Origin: Pseudomonadota bacterium
GTDB taxonomy: Bacteria; Pseudomonadota; Gammaproteobacteria; Xanthomonadales; Rhodanobacteraceae
DNA length: 7,025 nucleotides
Direction of reading: 5' to 3'
NCBI GenBank assembly: GCA_021783385.1
Contig: JAJXTX010000133.1
Location: 1 to 7,025 of the forward strand
Shown here: in pieces, positions 1-5,933 of the stretch
How positions within the stretch are numbered: position 1 is the first letter of the stretch
Layout of the letters: each line of letters opens with the position of its first letter
Position numbers and translations under genes: made by a program
The notes under the pieces: generated by a model
Told to the model about the DNA's origin: nothing
The model's database searches: none
The model's input: the letters and a program-made list of their open reading frames with translations, nothing else

Positions 1-194
1 AGCACCATCCGCACCATCGCACGCACCACGAACAGCACCGGCAGCACCGGCAAGACCGCCAGCCCGACCTTCAACAGCTCGCTGTGCACGCGCGGCAGCA
101 GCGGCCACAGCAGCAACATGATCAGCACATAGGCCGCCATCGCAGGCCAGAACTCGCGCTGGTAGCGCTGGTGCACCGGGCGACGTTGCTGCAT
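1..194 (-). CDS. Small membrane protein of unknown function, N-terminal part (runs off the left edge)
   Basis: An open frame on the minus strand starts at an ATG (192-194) and stays open to the window edge, giving 64 residues and part of a codon. AGGAG (201-205) lies 6 nt upstream and fixes the start. The protein begins MQQRRPVHQRYQREFWPAM, a basic, aromatic-rich cytoplasmic leader. Two hydrophobic segments follow: about residues 17-34 (AAYVLIMLLLWPLLP) and about 42-60 (LLKVGLAVLPVLPVLFVV), the second running into a basic RAMVRM stretch. The layout resembles a family of roughly 140-residue membrane proteins in Xanthomonadales that I recall sitting beside a small XRE-type helix-turn-helix regulator. 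That is memory, not something visible here, because the rest of the gene and its downstream neighbour are outside the window. The paired palindromes just upstream would suit control by such a regulator. Function unknown. Confidence 0.72.
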   Translation of the reverse strand, partial: MQQRRPVHQRYQREFWPAMAAYVLIMLLLWPLLPRVHSELLKVGLAVLPVLPVLFVVRAMVRMV

Positions 195-213
195 GGGAGG
201 CTCCTGTCGGCAA

Positions 214-231
214 TGTCAAGCGACCTTGACA
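214..231. promoter_or_regulatory. Perfect 7-bp-arm palindrome, probable repressor operator (proximal copy)
   Basis: TGTCAAG-CGAC-CTTGACA is a perfect inverted repeat with 7-bp arms and a 4-bp spacer. It lies between the Shine-Dalgarno and the predicted -10 of the minus-strand membrane-protein gene. A second copy with one arm mismatch sits 47 bp away centre to centre. The regulator is not in the window; an XRE-family protein encoded beyond the left edge is my inference. Confidence 0.5.
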
Positions 232-236
232 ATTAC

Positions 237-266
237 AGCGTAGAGAATCCACCCGGCATATGTCAA
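237..266 (-). promoter_or_regulatory. Likely sigma-70-type promoter of the minus-strand membrane-protein gene
   Basis: Reading the minus strand, a perfect -35 hexamer TTGACA (266-261) is followed after 18 bp by TACGCT (242-237), a weak -10 that keeps the TA...T pattern. Transcription would start near 230 and leave a leader of about 35 nt before the ATG at 194. The -35 lies inside the distal palindrome, and the proximal palindrome overlaps or follows the predicted start site, the usual geometry of a repressed promoter. The weak -10 makes the exact boxes uncertain. Confidence 0.4.
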
Positions 267-278
267 GTAAGCTTTACA
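261..278. promoter_or_regulatory. Second copy of the palindrome, overlapping the -35 box (distal copy)
   Basis: TGTCAAG-TAAG-CTTTACA has the same arm length and 4-bp spacer as the copy at 214-231. The arms differ at one position (TGTCAAG against TGTAAAG on the other strand). Its left arm contains the complement of the TTGACA -35 box proposed for the minus-strand gene, so a protein bound here would block RNA polymerase. Confidence 0.5.
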
Positions 279-494
279 TAAACCGCCGTTTGTGTGCGGC
301 GCGTCCCAGTTCCGCGTGAGGATCGGGTGACGGCCAGCCGTAAAAGGTGACGCAGTTCGCACATTTCAATGGCATAATTTGTCGGGAAAGCCCTACAAAC
401 CCCGGTCGCACTGGACGTCTTGCCGCCATCGCGAGCAGCGGCGAGGCCGTGTGCAGCAGCCTGTTGGAGCCTTGCTGTTAACAACGACCAAGGC
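279..494. other. Upstream control region of the fimbrial operon, no gene
   Basis: I see no credible gene here. An open frame on the minus strand covers 263-562, but it has no family resemblance, lacks a good ribosome site and runs across the sigma-54 promoter. The stretch is less GC-rich than the genes and holds several small symmetries: CGCCG-N8-CGGCG (284-301), ACGGC-CA-GCCGT (330-341), two GGTGACG copies 20 bp apart (326-332 and 346-352), and the larger inverted repeat listed at 378-399. For a sigma-54 operon this is where activator and bending-protein sites are expected. Confidence 0.5.
378..399. promoter_or_regulatory. 22-bp inverted repeat, candidate enhancer-binding-protein site
   Basis: TTTGTCGGG-AAAG-CCCTACAAA has 9-bp arms matching at 8 of 9 positions around a 4-bp spacer. 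Its centre (388.5) is about 121 bp upstream of the -12 element of the sigma-54 promoter, or about -133 from the predicted transcription start. That is within the range where AAA+ activators of sigma-54 bind. I cannot name the activator, and only one clear copy is visible. Confidence 0.42.
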
Positions 495-512
495 TTGGCA
501 CACCGCTTGCTT
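495..512 (+). promoter_or_regulatory. Sigma-54 (RpoN) -24/-12 promoter of the fimbrial operon
   Basis: TTGGCACACCGCTTGCTT matches the sigma-54 consensus YTGGCAC-N5-TTGCW in both boxes. The essential GG (497-498) and GC (509-510) have the required spacing of one helical turn. Transcription would start near 521, giving a leader of about 97 nt before the pilin ATG at 619. No comparable sigma-70 promoter is evident between here and the pilin gene. Sigma-54 control would require an ATP-driven enhancer-binding activator, which is not encoded in this window. Confidence 0.75.
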
Positions 513-515
513 AGA

Positions 516-540
516 TCACACCACAAAGTCAAAAGTGTGA
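516..540. repeat. Small inverted repeat at the predicted transcription start
   Basis: TCACAC (516-521) and GTGTGA (535-540) form a 6-bp inverted repeat separated by 13 bp, overlapping the predicted sigma-54 start site. It could be a binding site or a weak stem in the leader RNA. The spacing and orientation do not match a CRP/Clp site. Chance occurrence is possible. Confidence 0.25.
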
Positions 541-618
541 CGGCGAACACTCTTTGATCCATCGAACGCCGACTTCAGCCCTGACCGTCATCTCCAGCAG
601 AAATTACAGGAAATCCGC

Positions 619-1173
619 ATGAAAAAGACCTTACTCTCCGCTGTCATGATTGCCAGCTTCGGCATCGCAGCCCTGGCCTCGCAGGCGGCCCGCGCCGTCG
701 ACGGCACCATCACGTTTACCGGCAAGGTGGTCGCCAACACTTGTCAGTTCAGCGTCAACAATGGCCCTGCCAGCAATACGGTCGTGTTGCCGGTCGTGTT
801 CACCTCGTCGCTGACCGCCGCCGGCAACGTGGCAGGAACTACACCCTTCACCATCTCCGCCACCAAGTGCGACACCAACCTGACCAGCGTGCAGGCGTAT
901 TTCACCAGCACGGCCAACATCGATGGAACCACTGGCAACCTGAAGAACACCGGCGGCACGGCCGGCAACGTGCAGGTGCAGCTGCTGAACGGCACGACTA
1001 ATGTCCCCATGCCACTGAACGCCGCCAGCGCCACGGCACAGAACTCGCCGGTCGGGTCCGTCTCCTCGGGTGGTACCGTCACGATGAGCTATAAGGCTCA
1101 GTACTATGCCACGGGCACCGCGACTCCCGGCCCGGTGAGTACCAGCGTGGATTACACGATCAACTATCTGTAA
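619..1173 (+). CDS. fimA: Major fimbrial subunit, type 1 pilin family
   Basis: Secreted structural pilin of 184 residues, the normal size for the family, forming the shaft of a chaperone-usher fimbria. Residues 1-26 are a Sec signal peptide (MKK, hydrophobic core, ARA before the cut), leaving mature VDGTITFTGKVV. That N-terminus alternates hydrophobic residues as expected of the donor strand inserted into the neighbouring subunit. C42 and C84 should form the conserved pilin disulfide (TCQF and TKCD). The late strand SYKAQYYATG and the C-terminal TINYL, with a penultimate tyrosine, are the family's chaperone- and usher-recognised end. AGGA (608-611) lies 7 nt before the ATG. It is the first gene after the sigma-54 promoter and is separated from the chaperone gene by 94 bp containing a strong hairpin, which fits a product needed in large excess. 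The symbol reflects the family, not a proven ortholog. Confidence 0.93.
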   Translation: MKKTLLSAVMIASFGIAALASQAARAVDGTITFTGKVVANTCQFSVNNGPASNTVVLPVVFTSSLTAAGNVAGTTPFTISATKCDTNLTSVQAYFTSTANIDGTTGNLKNTGGTAGNVQVQLLNGTTNVPMPLNAASATAQNSPVGSVSSGGTVTMSYKAQYYATGTATPGPVSTSVDYTINYL

Positions 1174-1185
1174 TTGCCTATCCGC

Positions 1186-1221
1186 TGCGCTGCGGCCACT
1201 ATGCTTGAGGGCCGCAGCGCA
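1186..1221 (+). terminator. Intercistronic hairpin after the pilin gene (attenuator or mRNA 3'-end stabiliser)
   Basis: TGCGCTGCGGCC (1186-1197) is the exact reverse complement of GGCCGCAGCGCA (1210-1221), giving a perfect 12-bp GC-rich stem with a 12-nt loop. It begins 13 nt after the pilin stop codon. No U-run follows, so it is not a classical intrinsic terminator. A partial terminator, or an RNA structure that protects the pilin message from 3' exonucleases after processing, is more likely. Either would raise the ratio of pilin to assembly proteins. Confidence 0.6.
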
Positions 1222-1267
1222 CCGCTGAAGCACACTGCAATGCACTGATCGCCAACAGGGTACCTCG

Positions 1268-2011
1268 ATGAAAAGCTTTATCTGGGCCGTCAGTGCGGGT
1301 CTGATAGCGCTCGCCCTGATGGTCAGTGCCGCGCATGCCAGCGTGGTGATCGGTGGCACCCGCGTCATATTTCCCGCGCAGGACGGCGAAGTCACCGTCC
1401 GCCTGACCAACCAGGGTGACGGTCCGGCGCTGATCGAGGCGTGGATCGACCGCGGCAACCCCCAATCCACCCCGGACAAGGCCGACGCGCCGTTCCTGAT
1501 CACGCCGCCGCTGTTCCGCATGGAAGCGCACAAGGACCAGAGCCTGCGCATCATCGCGACGCAGGCTCCGCTGCCGACCGATCACGAATCGCTGTTCTGG
1601 CTGAACGTGCTCGAGGTGCCGCCCAAGCCCACCGGGCCCCAGGTGGCGGGCAAGAATCTGCTGCAATTCGCGATACGGTCGCGCCTCAAGCTGTTCTATC
1701 GTCCGGCCCATCTTGCGGGCGATCCGCTCACCGCGCCGAGGCAAGTCACCTGGAAAGTCGTGGCGGCAAGCCCGGGCTACGCGCTGGAATTGCATAACCC
1801 CACGCCCTATTACATCACCTTTACCGCTGTGTCGCTGGATGTAGGCGACAAGCACTTCGTGGCTGACACCGGCATGGTTGCCCCGCTCGGCACGTTGCGC
1901 GTGGCGGTGAAGGGGCTGACGCAAGCGCCACCGGTCGGCACGCCAGTCACATTCAGCACGATCAACGACTATGGCGCGCTGACCACCAGCAAGGGCGTCC
2001 TGTCGCCATGA
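1268..2011 (+). CDS. fimC: Periplasmic fimbrial chaperone, PapD/FimC family
   Basis: A 247-residue periplasmic chaperone that folds and caps pilin subunits by donor-strand complementation and delivers them to the usher. Residues 1-24 are a signal peptide (ending SAAHA), giving mature SVVIGGTRVIFPA. R32 in TRVIFP and K141 in RLKLFYRP correspond to the invariant Arg8/Lys112 pair of PapD that anchors the subunit C-terminus. Residues 130-143 (NLLQFAIRSRLKLF) form the G1 donor strand, and the LFWLNVLEVPPK motif at 109-120 is characteristic. The two Ig-like domains occupy about 25-145 and 146-247. The short F1-G1 loop suggests the FGS subfamily rather than FGL. AGGG (1257-1260) lies 7 nt before the ATG. 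The stop overlaps the usher start (ATGA, 2008-2011), so translation is probably coupled. Confidence 0.95.
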   Translation: MKSFIWAVSAGLIALALMVSAAHASVVIGGTRVIFPAQDGEVTVRLTNQGDGPALIEAWIDRGNPQSTPDKADAPFLITPPLFRMEAHKDQSLRIIATQAPLPTDHESLFWLNVLEVPPKPTGPQVAGKNLLQFAIRSRLKLFYRPAHLAGDPLTAPRQVTWKVVAASPGYALELHNPTPYYITFTAVSLDVGDKHFVADTGMVAPLGTLRVAVKGLTQAPPVGTPVTFSTINDYGALTTSKGVLSP

Positions 2012-4782
2012 ATCCGCGATTCGCCACACGCCCGGCGGCATCGCCGCGCAGGCTTGTGGCGTGCGGCAATATCCTGCTGTGCGCTGCCATTGCTGTCGCA
2101 CTCTTTCCCGGCCCAGCGCGTGCCGCTGCCGCCAGTGCTGTCGACGCGGCAGCCTCGGGTGTGGACGCAAGTGGCGCGGATGCACAGTTCGACCGTAGCC
2201 TGCTGTCGGGTGCCGGCGACAACACGACGGATCTCTCCCGCTTCGAGCATGGAAACCCGGTGCTACCGGGCACCTACAACACCGACCTCTATCTCAACGG
2301 GGCATGGGTCGGCCGCACCGAAGTACGCTTCGACGCCGCGGGAGAGGCCAGCGCAACGCCGTGCGTCGACCGCAAATTGCTGGACCAGCTGGGCTTGCGG
2401 CCGGAGAAAGTGCCTGCCCCGGTCATGCTCAGGCTGCAGGACCCGAAGGCCTGCGTAGGCATCGGCAGCATCATTCCCGGTGCCACGATGTCCTTCGACA
2501 TGCCCGACCTGCGACTGGATACCAGCGTGCCCCAGGCCTTCCTGGGCGAGATGCCACGCGGGTACGTCAGCCCGCAATACTGGGACGCCGGCGTTCCGGC
2601 AGCGCTGCTGAATTACAACTTCAATACCTATCAGACCAGCAGCCTGGGACAGCGCCAGACTTCCTCGTATCTGGGTCTGAACGCGGGATTCAACCTTGGG
2701 CAATGGCATTTTCGCCACGATTCCAGCTACGACTGGCAGTCTGCCGCGAACGGAGCCCCGGCAAGCCGGCAGTGGCGGAACATCGACAGCTATGTGCGGC
2801 GCGATCTGCCGTCGTTGCGCTCGCAGCTCACCGTGGGCGACGCCTACACCGACGGCCAGGTATTCGACAGTTTCAGCCTCCGCGGCGTGCAGCTGGCCAC
2901 CGATGACCGCATGCTCCCGGACTCTCTGCGCGGCTATGCGCCGGTCGTGCGGGGCGTGGCCAATACCAATGCCGTGGTCACCATCCGCCAGAACGGCGTG
3001 CAGATTTATCAGACGACGGTGGCTCCCGGCCCCTTCACCATCAATGACCTGTATCCCACCGGCTACGGCGGCAGCCTCGATGTCACGGTGACCGAGGCCG
3101 ATGGACGCAAACGTACATTTTCTGTTCCCTATGCCTCCGTGGCACAGCTGCTGCGACCCGGCATCACCCGCTTCGACATAGCGGCTGGCACCCTGCGTAA
3201 TTTTTCGCTGGTGCATACTCCTGCAGTGGCGCAGGCTACGATGCAGCACGGTTTCAGCAACCTTCTGACCGGTTACACGGGGGTCCAGGCTGCGCCAGGC
3301 TATGCCGCGCTGTTGCTCGGCAGCGCCGTGAATACGGCCATCGGTGCATTCGCGCTCGACGTTACCGAGGCTCACACCCGCATCCCGGGTTTTGCCTCCC
3401 ACGCGGGCCAGAGCATGCGGATCAGCTTCAGCAAGCTGCTTCCGCAGACCCAAACTTCGCTCTCGGTTGCCGCCTACCGCTATTCGACCGCCGGCTTCCT
3501 CAGCCTGACCGATGCCGCCCTGGCCAGGGATTATGCGCGTCGCGGCCTCGATCCCTTCACGTATGTCCTGCCTCCGGCCGCGTCCTCAGTCAACGGCGTA
3601 CCCGTGCGCACCCTGCTGACGCCGGCGCAACAGGCTGCACTCTCCGGCAATTTCTACAGCCCGGCCATCGACGGCATCGCGCTGCAACGCCAGCGCAGCC
3701 GCTTTGATCTCACCTTGAGTCAGCGCCTGGGACAAAGCGGCGGCTCTTTTTACGCCAATGCATCGCTGCGCAACTACTGGAATCGTGCCGGGACCGACAC
3801 GCAGTTCCAGGTGGGTTACAACAACTCATTCCATGGCGTGAGCTACGGCATCTCCGCGACGCGTACGCGCAACCCGCTTGGACGCTATGAGAACGAATAT
3901 TTCGCCAACATCAGCGTGCCCTTTGGCGACGGTCCGCATGCACCTTCATTGAGCCTGAACCTCACGAACAGTGGAACGGGCGGGTCACAGGAGCAAGCCA
4001 TGCTCAACGGCTCCGCCGGTGTCGACAACCAGTTCAACTATGGCGTGACTGCGTCGCATGGCAGCGGCTCCATCGGCAACGCCGGCAGCATCAATGGCGG
4101 CTACCGCAGCCCCTATGCGGTATTCAACGCCGGCTACGGCGTGGGCAGCGGATATTCGCAGGCTTCGCTGGGCATAAGCGGCGCCGTGGTTGCGCATCCG
4201 GGCGGCGTCACCTTCGGCCAGCCGATGGGCGAGACTGCCGCGATCGTGTATGTGCCGCACGGCCGGGGCGCCTATTTGAACAATGCCGCCGGCGCACGCA
4301 TCGACCGATTCGGTTATGCCCTGGTCCCGTACCTCACGCCTTACAGCCTCAACACCGTTCAGATCGATCCGAAGGGGTTATCCCTGGACGTCCAGCTTGA
4401 CGCTACGAGCACCCAGGTTGCACCTTATGCCGGTGCACTGGTGATGTTGAAATTCAAGACCCAGAACGGACGCACGATCATCCTGCGAGCCCGCCTCACG
4501 AATGGCAAAACACTTCCATTCGGGGCAGAAGTATTCAACGAGAAAGGCGTTTCCATGGGCCTGGTGGGCCAGAATGGGGAGATCCTGGCGCGCGGCGTCA
4601 ACGAGTCAGGAAAGCTTACGGCGCAATGGCACGATGAAAATGGCGCAGCGCAATCCTGCTCACTTGGTTATCAACTGAAACCGAAGAGCCGGCAGAAAGA
4701 AGCGGTGAAGCAATACGAAGTCATAAGCACCGTTTGCACGCAACCCGCCGCGAACACGCTTGTCTCAAGGAGCGGCACATGA
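2008..4782 (+). CDS. fimD: Outer-membrane fimbrial usher, FimD/PapC family
   Basis: A 924-residue usher, the outer-membrane pore that recruits chaperone-subunit complexes, catalyses donor-strand exchange and secretes the fibre. Residues 1-39 are a long basic signal peptide ending GPARA. The periplasmic N-terminal domain (about 58-175) starts AQFDRSLLSG and includes DLSRFEHGNPVLPGTY. The 24-strand barrel follows and is interrupted by the plug at about 312-390, with the hallmark stretch VTIRQNGVQIYQTTVAPGPF, then DLYPTGYGG and EADGRKRTFSVPYAS. The C-terminal domains contain FGAEVFNEKGVSMGLVGQNG. C884 and C910 are the usual final cysteine pair, followed by a short 14-residue tail. The start overlaps the chaperone stop and the stop overlaps the adhesin start, both as ATGA. 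The frame is intact and the length is within the family range. Confidence 0.96.
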   Translation: MNPRFATRPAASPRRLVACGNILLCAAIAVALFPGPARAAAASAVDAAASGVDASGADAQFDRSLLSGAGDNTTDLSRFEHGNPVLPGTYNTDLYLNGAWVGRTEVRFDAAGEASATPCVDRKLLDQLGLRPEKVPAPVMLRLQDPKACVGIGSIIPGATMSFDMPDLRLDTSVPQAFLGEMPRGYVSPQYWDAGVPAALLNYNFNTYQTSSLGQRQTSSYLGLNAGFNLGQWHFRHDSSYDWQSAANGAPASRQWRNIDSYVRRDLPSLRSQLTVGDAYTDGQVFDSFSLRGVQLATDDRMLPDSLRGYAPVVRGVANTNAVVTIRQNGVQIYQTTVAPGPFTINDLYPTGYGGSLDVTVTEADGRKRTFSVPYASVAQLLRPGITRFDIAAGTLRNFSLVHTPAVAQATMQHGFSNLLTGYTGVQAAPGYAALLLGSAVNTAIGAFALDVTEAHTRIPGFASHAGQSMRISFSKLLPQTQTSLSVAAYRYSTAGFLSLTDAALARDYARRGLDPFTYVLPPAASSVNGVPVRTLLTPAQQAALSGNFYSPAIDGIALQRQRSRFDLTLSQRLGQSGGSFYANASLRNYWNRAGTDTQFQVGYNNSFHGVSYGISATRTRNPLGRYENEYFANISVPFGDGPHAPSLSLNLTNSGTGGSQEQAMLNGSAGVDNQFNYGVTASHGSGSIGNAGSINGGYRSPYAVFNAGYGVGSGYSQASLGISGAVVAHPGGVTFGQPMGETAAIVYVPHGRGAYLNNAAGARIDRFGYALVPYLTPYSLNTVQIDPKGLSLDVQLDATSTQVAPYAGALVMLKFKTQNGRTIILRARLTNGKTLPFGAEVFNEKGVSMGLVGQNGEILARGVNESGKLTAQWHDENGAAQSCSLGYQLKPKSRQKEAVKQYEVISTVCTQPAANTLVSRSGT

Positions 4783-5891
4783 AGCCTGGTCGGTTTGCAA
4801 GGTGCATCACCCGAGCAGTGCAGGGTGCGTTACTTGCTGTTGCCCTGCTGGTTCTGGCGATGCGCCCCGCCGCGGCGGTTCAATCGCCCGCCTGCACCGC
4901 ATCACCAAAGAATACCGCCATCTCCATCCCCTCCGTCAGCATTGCACCGGGCGCCAGCAACGGGAAGATCGGGCAGCCCTCACCGCCGGTGACGGTGAGC
5001 ATCGACTGCCTGCAGGCCTACGCAGGCACGCCGAACTACTACGACAATTTCACCCTGCAAACCGGCCAATTGGCCCCCCTGGACCTGACCACTACCCCAC
5101 CCGGCGGCAGCGGCATCCTGCTGCAAACCAATGTGCCGGGGATCGACGTATGGCTTACCTCGGCGCCGACGCAGGCAAGCAGCGGAAACAACGGTCCCAA
5201 TGGCACGCTTGGATGGGCTATCGGCACGGTCCAATGTAATTACGGCGGATTCCAGCTTAACTGCAGTCCCAATCCCATCTCGACCAGCTTTACCGCGCAA
5301 CTGGTCAAGACCGGCCCGGTCTCTCCCGGCACGATAAATAGTCTCAAGATCCTGCAGTTTTTCGACACGGACAATGTTCCGCCGCCGCCTAACTTCTGGG
5401 GCAATACGCTCTATTACAGCGGCGCCTCCCTTGCATACGGAACCTTGACCCTGAACCCGGTGACCGTGTCGATGAGCACGTGCAACGTGACAGCGGTCTC
5501 CAGCAACAAAGATGTGATCTTGCCGACGATCGCCACCAACGCCTTGCCGGGAGTCGGTTCGGTAGCTGGTCGGACACCTTTCACCATCCAGTATTCGTGC
5601 CCCGTGGGCTGGTCGCTCTACCTGACCATGAGCACCGCCCGTCCAGCGACCGCCACTGGAGTCATCCTGTCGGCAGCAACGTGTACACAGGGGACATCGG
5701 CGTCCAACATCGGTATCCAGGTGCTGCAAAACAACTTGCAACCGGTTCAATTCGACGTCGCACAACCTCTCGGAAATTCCCCCAACGGGCTGTTGACGCT
5801 GAACTACTATGCCCAGTACTACGCCACAGGCTCTCCGACGGGACCGGGTCCTGTATGTGGCACGGGCACATTCACCATGTCCTACCAGTAG
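4779..5891 (+). CDS. Two-domain fimbrial tip adhesin (FimH/MrkD-like architecture)
   Basis: I chose the ATG at 4779 over the in-frame ATG at 4734: AAGGAG (4767-4772) lies 6 nt upstream, the start overlaps the usher stop as ATGA, and the protein then opens with a proper signal peptide (about residues 1-33, ending RPAAA). The 370-residue product has a receptor-type domain at about 34-225 with C39, C77, C153 and C162, plus a proline-rich VPPPPNFWG loop at 200-208. The pilin domain at about 228-370 has C235 and C274 in the pilin disulfide positions, an extra pair C302/C360, the strand YYAQYYATG and the C-terminus FTMSYQ. Like FimH and MrkD, the first domain replaces the N-terminal donor extension, so the protein can only sit at the tip. 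I do not recognise the receptor domain closely and cannot name its ligand. It is the last gene of the operon. Confidence 0.88.
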   Translation: MKPGRFARCITRAVQGALLAVALLVLAMRPAAAVQSPACTASPKNTAISIPSVSIAPGASNGKIGQPSPPVTVSIDCLQAYAGTPNYYDNFTLQTGQLAPLDLTTTPPGGSGILLQTNVPGIDVWLTSAPTQASSGNNGPNGTLGWAIGTVQCNYGGFQLNCSPNPISTSFTAQLVKTGPVSPGTINSLKILQFFDTDNVPPPPNFWGNTLYYSGASLAYGTLTLNPVTVSMSTCNVTAVSSNKDVILPTIATNALPGVGSVAGRTPFTIQYSCPVGWSLYLTMSTARPATATGVILSAATCTQGTSASNIGIQVLQNNLQPVQFDVAQPLGNSPNGLLTLNYYAQYYATGSPTGPGPVCGTGTFTMSYQ

Positions 5892-5912
5892 GCTTCGGCG
5901 GACACCGACCAT

Positions 5913-5931
5913 GCCTGGGTGGCTCCCGGGC
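5913..5931. terminator. Hairpin between convergent genes, possible bidirectional terminator
   Basis: GCCTGGG-TGGCT-CCCGGGC forms a 7-bp stem with one T:G wobble and a 5-nt loop. It fills the 42-bp gap between the adhesin stop (5891) and the stop of the minus-strand pilin-like gene (5934). No clear U-tract follows on either strand, so termination is inferred from position and stem strength only. Confidence 0.4.
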
Positions 5932-5933
5932 AG

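Noticed and set aside
536..551. Possible CRP/Clp-type site TGTGA-N6-ACACT in the pilin leader
   Set aside because: Only one half-site matches, and it lies downstream of the predicted sigma-54 start.
263..562. 99-residue minus-strand open frame in the operon's upstream region
   Set aside because: It has no recognisable family features or good ribosome site, and it crosses the sigma-54 promoter and the enhancer-like repeat; best read as a non-coding open frame.
279..618. Phase-variation switch (invertible promoter element) as in E. coli fim
   Set aside because: No matching inverted repeats flank the promoter and no recombinase gene is in the window.
1199..2185. Long minus-strand frame opposite the chaperone gene
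   Set aside because: Its Arg/His/Gln-rich composition is typical of an antisense shadow in GC-rich DNA, and the + strand encodes an unmistakable chaperone.
2263..3453. 396-residue minus-strand frame opposite the usher gene
   Set aside because: Shadow of the usher coding sequence, with low-complexity composition and no domain signals.
4734..4778. Upstream in-frame ATG as adhesin start
   Set aside because: It would add 15 charged residues ahead of the signal peptide and has no ribosome site, whereas 4779 has AAGGAG at 6 nt and the ATGA overlap.
4980..5912. 310-residue minus-strand frame opposite the adhesin gene
   Set aside because: Arg/Gly/Val-rich shadow; the adhesin frame has the signal peptide, paired cysteines and pilin end.
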